A stretch of DNA of 44,534 bases from Streptomyces huiliensis (GTDB lineage Bacteria; Actinomycetota; Actinomycetes; Streptomycetales; Streptomycetaceae). Shown one piece after another: positions 29,225 to 37,476 of the stretch; within the stretch, counting starts at the first letter, position 1; every line of letters starts with the position of its first letter. Below the pieces are notes generated by a model that was not told where the DNA came from, made no database searches, and worked only from the letters and a program-made list of their open reading frames with translations. The position numbers and the translations under genes were made by a program. The DNA is taken from positions 1 through 44,534 of the forward strand of contig NZ_JAIQLH010000070.1 of NCBI RefSeq assembly GCF_020037025.1, read 5' to 3'.

Positions 29225-30526
29225 ATGCCTCCTGCCGATACCGGGGCATCCGCCGTCATAGCGCGCGCGGATGCCTCTCCTTCCGCCTCTGCTCCCTCCC
29301 AGGACTCCCGGATCGCGCCCGGCGACCCCGGCTACCGCCGGATGAGCTTCGCCCTCTTCGCGGCGGGCGTCGCCACGTTCGCGCTCCTCTACTCCACCCA
29401 GGCCCTGCTCCCCGCGATCTCCGACGGCCTCGGGGTGACCCCGGACCAGGCCAGTTGGACGGTCTCCGGCGCGACGGCCGGTCTCGCCCTCGCCGTCGTC
29501 CCGCTCAGCGCCCTCTCCGAGCGGTTCGGCCGGCGGGCCATGATGACGGCCGCGCTGTGCGTCGCGGCACTGCTGGGGCTGCTGGTGCCGTTCGCCCCGG
29601 ACCTCGGCTGGCTGACCGGCCTGCGCGTGGCGCAGGGCGCGGCGCTGGCGGGCGTGCCGGCGTCGGCGATGGCCTACCTGGCGGAGGAGGTCCGTCCGCG
29701 GGCCCTGGTCGGCGCGGTCGGGCTGTTCGTGGCGGGCAACGCGATCGGCGGCATGTCCGGCCGCATCCTCGCCGGCTGGGTGGCCCAGGCGTGGGACTGG
29801 CGCGCGGGTCTGGCCTCGGTCGGCGTGCTCGCGGTGGTGTGCGCGGTGGTGTTCCGGCTGCTGATCCCCAAGGCCCGGCACTTCTCCCCCGGTTCGGTGG
29901 CGCCGCGCGATCTGGCCCGTACGCTCGGGCGGCACCTGTCCGACCCGCTGCTCGTCCGGCTGTACCTGATCGGCGCGCTCTTCATGACCGTCTTCGGCGC
30001 GGTCTACACCGTCGTCGGCTACCGCCTGGCCGCGGCGCCGTTCTCCCTCCCGCAGGGGCTCGTCGGCTCCGTCTTCCTCGTCTACCTGGTCGGTACGGCC
30101 TCCTCGGCCGCGGCCGGCAAGCTGGTCGGCCGGCTGGGCCGGCGCGGCGCTCTCTACCTGGCCATGGGCACGACGTCCCTCGGCCTGCTGCTGACCCTGA
30201 CGTCCTCCCTGACGGCCGTCCTCCTCGGCCTCGTCCTGATCACCGCCGGCTTCTTCGCCGGCCACGCGGTCGCCTCGTCCTCGGTCAGCCGCACCGCGAC
30301 CACAGGCCGCGCCCAGGCGTCCGCCCTGTACCAGACCGCCTACTACCTGGGCAGCTCGGTGGGCGGCACGATCGGCGCCCTCGCCTTTCGGGCGGGGGGC
30401 TGGGACGGGGTGATCGTCCTCGGCCTCGGCGCGATGGTGTCGGCGGCGGCGATCACGCTTTACGCGACGCGCAAGGCGCTGGTGGAACGGCGGGGCGCGG
30501 AGCGCCGCTTGTCGGCCCGGGCCTGA
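29225..30526 (+). CDS. Major facilitator superfamily efflux transporter
   Basis: A 433-residue MFS transporter with about 12 membrane segments, starting SFALFAAGVATFALLYSTQA. It has a conserved loop-2 motif (SERFGRRAMMTAALC) and the transporter-family VAQGAALAGVPASAMAYLAEE segment. The layout (AraJ/YnfM-like, with LLYSTQALLPAISDGLGVTP) suggests a drug or sugar efflux pump. The ATG at 29225 lies six bases from a -10 box and has no clear Shine-Dalgarno. It is divergent from the LysR regulator, which probably controls it. A strong hairpin follows at 30546-30592. Substrate unknown. Confidence 0.88.
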   Translation: MPPADTGASAVIARADASPSASAPSQDSRIAPGDPGYRRMSFALFAAGVATFALLYSTQALLPAISDGLGVTPDQASWTVSGATAGLALAVVPLSALSERFGRRAMMTAALCVAALLGLLVPFAPDLGWLTGLRVAQGAALAGVPASAMAYLAEEVRPRALVGAVGLFVAGNAIGGMSGRILAGWVAQAWDWRAGLASVGVLAVVCAVVFRLLIPKARHFSPGSVAPRDLARTLGRHLSDPLLVRLYLIGALFMTVFGAVYTVVGYRLAAAPFSLPQGLVGSVFLVYLVGTASSAAAGKLVGRLGRRGALYLAMGTTSLGLLLTLTSSLTAVLLGLVLITAGFFAGHAVASSSVSRTATTGRAQASALYQTAYYLGSSVGGTIGALAFRAGGWDGVIVLGLGAMVSAAAITLYATRKALVERRGAERRLSARA

Positions 30527-30545
30527 CCCCGGCTTCCCCGGACCC

Positions 30546-30592
30546 GAAGGGGCCGCCTTCCCGCCACCTGTCCTGGCGGGGGCGGCCCCTTC
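30546..30592 (+). terminator. Terminator of the MFS gene
   Basis: GAAGGGGCCGCC (30546-30557) pairs with GGCGGCCCCTTC (30581-30592), with an inner stem CCCGCCA (30560-30566) / TGGCGGG (30574-30580). Confidence 0.85.
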
Positions 30593-30600
30593 GTGTGGGG

Positions 30601-30798
30601 TGCCCCGGACCCTCCCCTTCGCCGCTTCCTGGGGCTGCGCCCCAGACCCCCTGAAACCGCGCTCCGCGCGGTTGTCCTCAGGCGCCGGACGGGCTGAAAC
30701 GGCCCGTCCGACGCCTGAGGACGCGCGCCGCAGGCGCGCTCGGGGGTGCGGGGGCGCAGCCCCCGCAAGAAACGGGAAGGGGCGGGACGGGGGCACCA
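30601..30798. repeat. Large inverted copy of the dispersed intergenic repeat
   Basis: Two ~95-bp arms face each other around about 30698. The core stems 30675-30694 and 30702-30721 match at 19 of 20 positions. The outer arms share a CTGGGGCTGCGCCCCAG-type hairpin block and a CCCTCCCCTTC block with the complement at 30740-30785. The right arm repeats, in order, the modules of 3047-3151. No gene lies here. Confidence 0.78.
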
Positions 30799-30827
30799 CT
30801 CGTTCGGCGCGGAACCCGCGCGGTGGT

Positions 30828-31421
30828 TCAGCGCGCCGGGAAGGAACTCGTATCGATCACGAGGTCGAAGGGGGCCGGCAGATGGACGTCATCCCCGAAC
30901 TTCCCCGCCTGCAGAACGCGGTAGACGTCATCCCTGGGCTCCCCGTAGAGGGTGATCGTGGGACCGCCGGGCGCCCAGCCATCGACCAGCAGGTAGAGCG
31001 GAACCTGGGCACGGGCGTAGCCGGCAGCCTTCTTGATGCGGTCGTGGTTCGCGTTCGTCTTCGAGGTGATCTCGACGATCAATTCGGCGCCGGCCGCAGG
31101 CACGTATTGGTCGGACTCGGTCCTCAGAACGGCCTTCGGAACGATCGCGAGGTCGGGCACGAACAGTCCGCTGCGAGACGGCACAGCCGTCCCCAGGGTC
31201 TGGTAAATGCCCCAGTCCTCGGGGATGACGCTGTACAGGCGACGTTGAATGACGTCGGCGATGTCGTTGTGGTCAATGGAAGGCGCTGGCGACACGGTGA
31301 CGATCCCCTCAATGATCTCCACCTTGCAGCCCTCGGGCGCGTCCGTCTCCTCCCAGAGACGGACGAGCTCCTCCCACTCGTGACTGTGACCCTGCGGGTG
31401 GTCAGCGGCGAGTGCGCTCAC
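30828..31421 (-). CDS. Uma2-family restriction-endonuclease-fold protein
   Basis: A 197-residue protein of the Uma2 family (DUF820, PD-(D/E)xK nuclease fold). The core has KVEIIEGIVTVSPAPSIDHN near residues 33-52, the nuclease-like FVPDLAIVP (PD at 89-90) and AELIVEITSKTNANHDRIKK (Glu113/Glu117, Asp127, Lys pair), then GYARAQVPLYLLVDG. Catalytic positions look intact. The GTG at 31421 follows AAGGAG at normal spacing. Uma2 genes are multicopy in Streptomyces and their biological role is unknown. It is transcribed by itself between the MFS terminator region and the deoA terminator. Confidence 0.85.
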   Translation of the reverse strand: MSALAADHPQGHSHEWEELVRLWEETDAPEGCKVEIIEGIVTVSPAPSIDHNDIADVIQRRLYSVIPEDWGIYQTLGTAVPSRSGLFVPDLAIVPKAVLRTESDQYVPAAGAELIVEITSKTNANHDRIKKAAGYARAQVPLYLLVDGWAPGGPTITLYGEPRDDVYRVLQAGKFGDDVHLPAPFDLVIDTSSFPAR

Positions 31422-31464
31422 GGCGGTTCTCCTTCATCAGGTACGTCACCGATCCCAGCATGAC

Positions 31465-31498
31465 GAACGGGACCGGCGGAGGTCCACCGATCCCGTTC
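31465..31498 (-). terminator. Terminator of the importer-cdd-deoA operon
   Basis: GAACGGGA (31465-31472) and TCCCGTTC (31491-31498) form a perfect 8-bp stem directly downstream of the deoA stop codon on the minus strand. Confidence 0.6.
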
Positions 31499-31520
31499 AC
31501 CCATACGGGGAAACCGCAGG

Positions 31521-32798
31521 TCAGGCGATGCGGTCCAGCACGATCGGGTTCGGCGTGAAGTCCGTGCCGGCCGGGGCGATCCCGACGCCGCCGTCCAGGG
31601 CCGCGAGGGCGTAGTCGAACTTCTCGGGGGTGTCCGTGTGCAGGGTCAGCAGCGGCTGGCCCGCCGTGACCGTGTCGCCCGGCTTGGCGTGCATCTCGAT
31701 GCCGGCGCCGGCCTGCACCGGGTCCTCCTTGCGGGCGCGGCCCGCGCCGAGGCGCCAGGCGGAGACGCCGACGGCGTAGGCGTCGAGCTTCGTCAGGACG
31801 CCGGACGCCGTCGCGGTGACGACGTGCTGCTCGCGGGCGACCGGGAGGGTCGCGTCCGGGTCGCCCCCCTGGGCGATGATCATGCGGCGCCAGTGGTCCA
31901 TGGCGGAGCCGTCGGCGAGCGCCTTGGCCGGGTCCGCGTCGGGCAGGCCGGCCGCGGCGAGCATCTCGCGGGCGAGGGCGAGGGTGAGCTCGACGACGTC
32001 GGCCGGGCCGCCGCCCGCGAGGACCTCGACGGACTCGCGGACCTCGAGGGCGTTGCCGGCGGTGAGGCCGAGCGGGGTCGACATGTCGGTGAGCAGGGCG
32101 ACGGTCTTGACGCCGTGGTCGGTGCCGAGGCCGACCATCGTGGAGGCGAGCTCGCGCGCGTCCTCGATGTTCTTCATGAACGCGCCGGACCCGACCTTGA
32201 CGTCGAGGACGAGCGAGCCCGTACCCTCGGCGATCTTCTTCGACATGATGGAGGAGGCAATCAGCGGGATCGCCTCGACCGTGCCCGTGACGTCGCGCAG
32301 CGCGTAGAGCTTCTTGTCCGCCGGAGCCAGGCCGTCGCCCGCCGCGCAGATGACGGAGCCGACGTTCCGCAGGACGTCCATCATCTCGTCGTTGGAGAGC
32401 AGCGCCCGCCAGCCGGGGATGGACTCGAGCTTGTCGAGGGTGCCGCCGGTGTGGCCGAGGCCGCGGCCGGAGAGCTGCGGGACGGCCGCGCCGCAGGCGG
32501 CGACCAGCGGGGCGAGCGGCAGCGTGATCTTGTCGCCGACGCCGCCGGTGGAGTGCTTGTCGGCGGTGGGCACGGGCAGCGAGGAGAAGTCCATGCGCTC
32601 GCCGGACTTGATCATCGCCGCCGTCCAGCGGGCGATCTCCGCACGGTCCATGCCGTTGAGCAGGATCGCCATGGCAAGCGCGGACATCTGCTCGTCGGCG
32701 ACCTCGCCCCGCGTGTAGGCGTCGATCATCCAGTCGATCTGCTCGTCGGTCAGACGGCCGCGGTCGCGCTTGGCGCGGATGACGGAAATGGCGTCCAT
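31521..32798 (-). CDS. deoA: Thymidine phosphorylase
   Basis: A 425-residue enzyme phosphorolysing thymidine/deoxyuridine to base plus deoxyribose-1-phosphate. The family signature SGRGLGHTGGTLDKLESIPG and the phosphate-binding KHSTGGVGDK (residues 81-90) are clear. PLIASSIMSKKIAEGTGSLV supplies substrate-contact residues, and the C-terminal alpha/beta lobe is complete. The ATG at 32798 begins the family N-terminus MDAISVIRAKRDRG; a GTG two codons earlier (32804) is also possible, with AAGGAAA upstream. It is the last gene of the importer-cdd-deoA operon. Unlike the other genes of that operon it is separated from its upstream neighbour (102 bp), and the gap carries a 28-bp palindrome. Confidence 0.95.
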   Translation of the reverse strand: MDAISVIRAKRDRGRLTDEQIDWMIDAYTRGEVADEQMSALAMAILLNGMDRAEIARWTAAMIKSGERMDFSSLPVPTADKHSTGGVGDKITLPLAPLVAACGAAVPQLSGRGLGHTGGTLDKLESIPGWRALLSNDEMMDVLRNVGSVICAAGDGLAPADKKLYALRDVTGTVEAIPLIASSIMSKKIAEGTGSLVLDVKVGSGAFMKNIEDARELASTMVGLGTDHGVKTVALLTDMSTPLGLTAGNALEVRESVEVLAGGGPADVVELTLALAREMLAAAGLPDADPAKALADGSAMDHWRRMIIAQGGDPDATLPVAREQHVVTATASGVLTKLDAYAVGVSAWRLGAGRARKEDPVQAGAGIEMHAKPGDTVTAGQPLLTLHTDTPEKFDYALAALDGGVGIAPAGTDFTPNPIVLDRIA

Positions 32799-32856
32799 CA
32801 GCACATTTTCCTTAAGTTCGTGCGTCCTCAGGTCTTCCCGGGGCCGGAAAGTGACC

Positions 32857-32894
32857 CGGACGGGCTGACGCGTCAGCCCGTCCGGCGCTTGAGG
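32857..32894 (-). repeat. 28-bp perfect palindrome between cdd and deoA
   Basis: Positions 32857-32884 form an unbroken 28-bp palindrome (half-site CGGACGGGCTGACG). The right half, with the following bases to 32894, is a copy of the dispersed-repeat core (CAGCCCGTCCGGCG...TTGAGGAC). It is the only sizeable gap within an otherwise overlapping operon and could attenuate or process the cdd-deoA transcript. Confidence 0.8.
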
Positions 32895-32900
32895 ACATCT

Positions 32901-33296
32901 TCAACGATCGAGGTCGGCGGGCCCAAACGCGTCCGGCAGGAGTTCCGCCAGCGGGCGGATCCCCGAGGCCGTGTCCACGGCGAGCTCCGGGCCGCCGTGC
33001 TCCCAGAGGAGCTGGCGGCAGCGGCCGCACGGCATCAGGACGTCGCCGTTGCGGTCGCAGCAGGTGAAGGCGGTCAGCTTGCCGCCGCCGGAGGAGACGA
33101 GGGCGGAGATCAGGCCGCACTCGGCGCACAGGGCGACGCCGTAGGCGGCGTTCTCCACATTGCAGCCGGTGACCACGCGGCCGTCGTCGACGACGGCGGC
33201 GGCACCGACGGGGAAGCCGGAGTACGGGGCGTAGGCCCGGGACATGGCGTCCCGGGCCTCCGCGCGCAGCTCCTCCCAGTGAACGGGAGAGGTCAC
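32901..33296 (-). CDS. cdd: Cytidine deaminase
   Basis: A 131-residue tetrameric-type cytidine deaminase, converting (deoxy)cytidine to (deoxy)uridine. The substrate motif CNVENAAYG (residues 45-53), the zinc/proton-shuttle Cys-Ala-Glu (57-59) and the PCGRC zinc ligands (Cys90, Cys93) are all present, and the length is standard. The GTG at 33296 follows AAGGAAA, and its first bases overlap the permease stop by four bases (GTGA), so translation is coupled. Its product feeds deoA and a uridine phosphorylase or kinase. Confidence 0.95.
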   Translation of the reverse strand: MTSPVHWEELRAEARDAMSRAYAPYSGFPVGAAAVVDDGRVVTGCNVENAAYGVALCAECGLISALVSSGGGKLTAFTCCDRNGDVLMPCGRCRQLLWEHGGPELAVDTASGIRPLAELLPDAFGPADLDR

Positions 33297-34585
33297 TTTC
33301 CTTGACCCTTTCGATAGGGCTTGCCGTCCGCCTTCGGCATCCGCAGCCGTTGCGAGAACAGCGACAGCACCAGCAGCGTGACGACGTACGGCGTCGCGTC
33401 CACGAACTCCAGCGGGACGGTGTCCGTCAGGGCGAACCAGACGAACAGCGCCACGGCCACGACCGCGGCGGCACCGGCGGCCTTGACCTTGCCGCCCTTG
33501 AACCGCCAGACCGCGAAGCCCACCAGCAGCACGGCGATCAGCAGCAGCAGCGCGTGGACGGTCGGACCGCCGGAGCGCAGCTGGAGGCTGTCCATGAAGC
33601 CGAACAGGCCGGCGCTCATGGCCACGCCGCCCGGCCGCCAGTTGCCGGAGATCATCGTGGCGAGACCGATGTAGCCGCGGCCACCGGTCTGGCCGTCGGA
33701 GTACATGTGGGTGCCGATGGCGAGGAACGCGCCGCCGAGGCCGGCGAGGGCGCCGGAGACGACGACCGCCGCGTACTTGTACGTGTAGACGTTGACGCCG
33801 AGCGACTCGGCGGCCACCGGGCTCTCGCCGCAGGAGCGCAGGCGCAGACCGAAGGCCGAGCGCCAGAGCACGAAGAACGTGCCGACGAAGAGCAGCGCGG
33901 CGACGATCGTCAGCCAGGACACCTCGGAGACGAAGCCGCGCAGGATGCCGGCGAGGTCCGAGACGAGGAACCAGTGGTGCTTCTCCACGTCGTGGAGCCA
34001 GTCGGCGAGACCGGGGATGGAGAAGTTGCCCATGTTCTCCATGACGGGCGACTGCTTGTCGTTGCCGCCCGCCTGCTGGGCGTCGCTGCCCTCGGCGCCG
34101 AACCACAGCTTGGCGAAGTACTGGGTGATGCCCAGGGCCAGGATGTTCATGGCCACACCGGAGATGATGTGGTCCACGTTGAAGGTGACGGTGGCGATCG
34201 CGTGCAGCAGGCCGCCGAGCGCGCCGCCGACGATGCCGGCCGCGGCCGCGACCCAGGGCCCGTGCTGCCAGCCCATCCAGCCGGCGGAGAAGGCGCCCAG
34301 CATCATCATGCCTTCGAGGCCGATGTTGACGACGCCCGCCCGCTCGGACCAGAGGCCGCCGAGGCCCGCGAGGCCGATCGGCACCGCGGCCGCGAGGGCC
34401 GAGCCGAACTGTCCCGAGCCGGTCAGGTCGTTGGCGTCGGTGATCGCGCGCAGCGCGGAGAGCAGGATCAGCGCGCCCGCCACGATCAGCATGACGACGG
34501 GGTAGGAGAGCTTCCGCTTCCCGCCGTCGCCCTTGTTCTTCCCGCTCAGCCGGTCGGCGAGCCCGGAGGTGAAGGTGGTACTCAC
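33293..34585 (-). CDS. Nucleoside ABC transporter permease (second subunit)
   Basis: A 430-residue membrane permease of the BMP-dependent (branched-chain/ribose-like) nucleoside transporter family. It has about nine or ten hydrophobic segments (YPVVMLIVAGALILLSALRA; GAALGGLLHAIATVTFNVDH; VVSGALAGLGGAFLAIGTHM; VHALLLLIAVLLVGFAVW) and the family ERAGVVNIGLEGMMMLGAFS motif that contacts the ATPase. A soluble insertion near residues 165-210 (GSDAQQAGGNDKQ, then DVEKHHWFL) is typical for this subunit. GTG 34585 overlaps the stop of the first permease by four bases. Confidence 0.9.
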   Translation of the reverse strand: MSTTFTSGLADRLSGKNKGDGGKRKLSYPVVMLIVAGALILLSALRAITDANDLTGSGQFGSALAAAVPIGLAGLGGLWSERAGVVNIGLEGMMMLGAFSAGWMGWQHGPWVAAAAGIVGGALGGLLHAIATVTFNVDHIISGVAMNILALGITQYFAKLWFGAEGSDAQQAGGNDKQSPVMENMGNFSIPGLADWLHDVEKHHWFLVSDLAGILRGFVSEVSWLTIVAALLFVGTFFVLWRSAFGLRLRSCGESPVAAESLGVNVYTYKYAAVVVSGALAGLGGAFLAIGTHMYSDGQTGGRGYIGLATMISGNWRPGGVAMSAGLFGFMDSLQLRSGGPTVHALLLLIAVLLVGFAVWRFKGGKVKAAGAAAVVAVALFVWFALTDTVPLEFVDATPYVVTLLVLSLFSQRLRMPKADGKPYRKGQGK

Positions 34586-35688
34586 GCGGAAACCTCCGCC
34601 TTGTCGCTCTTGCGGGCCTGGGCGGCGAGCTCCTCGCCGACCTTGCGCTGCTGGGTCTTGAGGCCGTAGCGCCGCACGATCTCGTAGGCGATGACGACGC
34701 AGAGGACGATGACGCCCTGGATCACGCCGACGATCTCCTGGGCGTAGCCCTCGAACTCGAGCTGCGTGCCGGTGCGGTCGAGGAAGCCCCAGAGCAGGGC
34801 GCCGAGCGCCATGCCGATGGGGTGGTTGCGGCCGAGCAGGGCGATGGCGATACCGGTGAAGCCGATGCCCGTGGGGAAGTCGGTGCCGTAGTTGTACGAG
34901 ACGCCGAGCAGGGTCGGCATGCCGACGAGGCCGGCGACGGCGCCCGAGAGCAGCATCGAGGTGATGATCATGCGCTTGACGCTGACGCCGCTGGCCTGGG
35001 CGGCCGACTCGGACTGGCCGACGGTGCGCAGGTCGAAGCCGAAGCGGGTGCGGCCCAGGATGAACCAGTAGGCCAGGCCCGCGACGGCCGCGACGATCAC
35101 GAAGCCGTAGATCGGCTTGGGCTGGGTCGGGATCTCGAAGAAGTGCGCGGCGTCCGGCAGGTAGGGCGTGTGGATCAGGTTGCCCTCCTTCTTCGCCAGC
35201 CGGCCGTCCTGGAGGAAGTAGCCGATCACCGAGGCGCCGATGGCGTTCAGCATGATGGTGCTGATCACCTCGTTGACGCCGCGGGTGGTCTTCAGCAGGC
35301 CCGCGATGCCCGCCCAGATGGCGCCGACCGCCATCGCCACGATGATGATGATCGGGATCTGGATGATGCCGGGCAGCGTGAGCGCGCCACCGACGACGGC
35401 GGCGAAGAAGGCCGCGATGCGGTACTGGCCGTCGACGCCGATGTTGAAGAGGTTCATCCGGAAGCCGATGGCGACGGCCAGCGCGGACAGGTAGTACGGG
35501 GTGGCCTTGTTGATGATCCAGACCTGGCTGTCGCTCTTCGAACCGAAGTCGACCATCACCTGGTAGGCGTGGAACGGGTCCTTGCCGGTGGCCGCGATGA
35601 TGATCGAGGTGATCGCGACGGCGGCCACGATCGCCAGCAGGGGGGCGGCGATACCCAGGATGATCTTGTTCTTGTCGAACTTCTTCAC
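34582..35688 (-). CDS. Nucleoside ABC transporter permease (first subunit)
   Basis: A 368-residue permease with about nine membrane segments (IILGIAAPLLAIVAAVAITS; FAAVVGGALTLPGIIQIPII; MLLSGAVAGLVGMPTLLGV) and the loop with RMNLFNIGVDGQYRIAAFFA that corresponds to the coupling motif. It pairs with the next permease in the inner membrane. GTG 35688 overlaps the ATPase stop by four bases (GTGA), as at the next two junctions, indicating tight stoichiometry from a single mRNA. Homologues such as BmpA/NupB-type systems import purine and pyrimidine nucleosides. Confidence 0.9.
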   Translation of the reverse strand: MKKFDKNKIILGIAAPLLAIVAAVAITSIIIAATGKDPFHAYQVMVDFGSKSDSQVWIINKATPYYLSALAVAIGFRMNLFNIGVDGQYRIAAFFAAVVGGALTLPGIIQIPIIIIVAMAVGAIWAGIAGLLKTTRGVNEVISTIMLNAIGASVIGYFLQDGRLAKKEGNLIHTPYLPDAAHFFEIPTQPKPIYGFVIVAAVAGLAYWFILGRTRFGFDLRTVGQSESAAQASGVSVKRMIITSMLLSGAVAGLVGMPTLLGVSYNYGTDFPTGIGFTGIAIALLGRNHPIGMALGALLWGFLDRTGTQLEFEGYAQEIVGVIQGVIVLCVVIAYEIVRRYGLKTQQRKVGEELAAQARKSDKAEVSA

Positions 35689-37397
35689 TTGGAGTCGCCT
35701 CCTTCCGCGCTGTCGCTGTCGTCGTTGGTGCCGTCGGCCGGGGCGGACGGCTCTTCAGGGGTCTCGGGGGTCTCGGCGTGCTCGAGGTGCCCGGTCGCGG
35801 CGCCGGTCATGGCCGAGCCCAACTCCTCCGGGGTGATGGTGGCGGGGTCCGCGTCGGCGACCAGACGGCCGCGGAACATCACCCGCAGGGTGTCGGAGAG
35901 CCCGATGAGCTCGTCCAGGTCGGCAGAGATCAGCAGCACCGCGAGTCCCTCGCGGCGCGCCTCGCGGATCTGGTCCCAGATCTGCGCCTGCGCGCCGACG
36001 TCCACGCCACGGGTGGGGTGGGCGGCGATGAGCAGCTTCGGCTTGTGGCTCATCTCGCGGCCGACGATCAGCTTCTGCTGGTTGCCGCCGGAGAGCGAGG
36101 CCGCGGTGACCTCGATGCCGGGCGTCCGGACGTCGAACTCGCGGACGATGCGCTCGGTGTCGGCCCGGGCGGCCTTGTTGTCCAGGAGCGCGCCCTTGCT
36201 GTTGGGCTTCTCCGTGACGTGGCCGAGGATGCGGTTCTCCCACAGCGGGGCTTCCAGCAGCAGGCCGTGGCGGTGCCGGTCCTCGGGGATGTAGCCGATG
36301 CCGCCCTCACGCCGCTTGCGGGTCGGCGCGTGGGTGATCTCGGTGCCGTCGAGGGTGACGGTGCCGCTGTCCGGGTCACGCATGCCCATGATGGCCTCGA
36401 CCAGTTCGGCCTGGCCGTTGCCCTCCACGCCCGCGAGGCCCAGGACCTCGCCCTTGTGGATGGTGAAGCCGATGCCGTCGAGGACGGTCCGGACGACGCC
36501 GTCGGAGTCGGTGGCCGACAGGCGCAGGCCCTCGACGGTGAGCATCGGCGTGTCGGTGACCGTGGACTCGCGGGTCTCCGGCGAGGGCAGCTCCTCGCCG
36601 ACCATCAGCTCGGCGAGCTGCTTGGGCGTGGTCTCGCTGGGGACGGCGGTGCCGACGGTGGTGCCGCGGCGGATGACGGTGATGTCGTCCGCGACGGAGA
36701 GCACCTCGCCGAGCTTGTGGGAGATGAAGATGACCGTCAGGCCCTCGGCCTTGAGCTCGCGCAGGTTGTCGAAGAGCGCGTCGACCTCCTGCGGGACCAG
36801 GACGGCGGTCGGCTCGTCGAGGATGAGCGTGCGGGCGCCCCGGTAGAGGACCTTGAGGATCTCCACGCGCTGGCGGTCGGCGACGCCGAGGTCCTCGACG
36901 AGGACGTCGGGACGGACGCCGAGGCCGTACGCGTCGGAGATCTCCTTGATCTTCTTGCGGGCCTTGCCGCCGATGCCGTGGAGCTTCTCGGCGCCGAGGA
37001 CGACGTTCTCCAGGACGGTCAGGTTGTCGGCGAGCATGAAGTGCTGGTGCACCATGCCGATGCCGCGCGCGATGGCGTCGGCCGGGCTGTGCAGGCTGAC
37101 CTGCTCGCCGTCGAGGGTGATGGTGCCCTCGTCCGGCTTCTGCATGCCGTAGAGGATCTTCATCAGGGTGGACTTGCCGGCGCCGTTCTCGCCGCAGAGG
37201 GCGTGGACGGTGCCGCGGCGGACCGTGAGGCAGATGTCGTGGTTGGCCACGACGCCGGGGAACCGCTTGGTGATGCCTTGCAGTTCCACGGCGGGCGCGG
37301 TGCCGCTGCTGGACTCTTTGCTGGACGCTTTGATGGCGCACTCTCCTCGGGGAAAGGGAGCGGGGGTGACACCGGGCTGTCCACCGGGTGGGGGCAC
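35685..37397 (-). CDS. Nucleoside ABC transporter ATP-binding protein (two nucleotide-binding domains)
   Basis: A 570-residue RbsA/NupA-type ATPase with two fused nucleotide-binding domains. Domain 1 has Walker A GENGAGKST (69-77), signature-like VADRQRVEILKVL and Walker B TLILDEPTAVL. Domain 2 has a degenerate Walker A (GVEGNGQAELVE, no GKS), signature SLSGGNQQKLIVGREM and LLIAAHPTRGVDVGAQ. Such asymmetry is normal for the family. GTG 37397 has GGAG upstream. Domain homology begins only near residue 37, and a GAGGAG lies seven bases before an in-frame ATC (37334), so the true start is uncertain. The operator at 37449-37460 controls this operon. Confidence 0.9.
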   Translation of the reverse strand: MPPPGGQPGVTPAPFPRGECAIKASSKESSSGTAPAVELQGITKRFPGVVANHDICLTVRRGTVHALCGENGAGKSTLMKILYGMQKPDEGTITLDGEQVSLHSPADAIARGIGMVHQHFMLADNLTVLENVVLGAEKLHGIGGKARKKIKEISDAYGLGVRPDVLVEDLGVADRQRVEILKVLYRGARTLILDEPTAVLVPQEVDALFDNLRELKAEGLTVIFISHKLGEVLSVADDITVIRRGTTVGTAVPSETTPKQLAELMVGEELPSPETRESTVTDTPMLTVEGLRLSATDSDGVVRTVLDGIGFTIHKGEVLGLAGVEGNGQAELVEAIMGMRDPDSGTVTLDGTEITHAPTRKRREGGIGYIPEDRHRHGLLLEAPLWENRILGHVTEKPNSKGALLDNKAARADTERIVREFDVRTPGIEVTAASLSGGNQQKLIVGREMSHKPKLLIAAHPTRGVDVGAQAQIWDQIREARREGLAVLLISADLDELIGLSDTLRVMFRGRLVADADPATITPEELGSAMTGAATGHLEHAETPETPEEPSAPADGTNDDSDSAEGGDSK

Positions 37398-37425
37398 GGT
37401 GGAGATCTCCGGACGGGCGGGGGTG

Positions 37426-37463
37426 ACGCTACACGCGTCAACAGGACGCTACGCGCGTAGCGT
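37426..37463 (-). promoter_or_regulatory. Nucleoside-regulon operator and promoter of the ATPase-permease-cdd-deoA operon
   Basis: CTACGCGCGTAG (37449-37460) sits in a longer perfect 18-bp palindrome, 37446-37463. A second, degenerate copy (9 of 12 matches) is at 37429-37440, 20 bp (two helical turns) away. On the minus strand a -10 TAGCGT occupies 37431-37426, putting the -35 inside the main palindrome. Confidence 0.72.
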
Positions 37464-37476
37464 TGGCGCGTATGTG

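Noticed and set aside
29162..30799. Open frame continuing upstream of lysR on the minus strand to 30799
   Set aside because: It runs antisense through the MFS gene and has no homology before the LysR helix-turn-helix.
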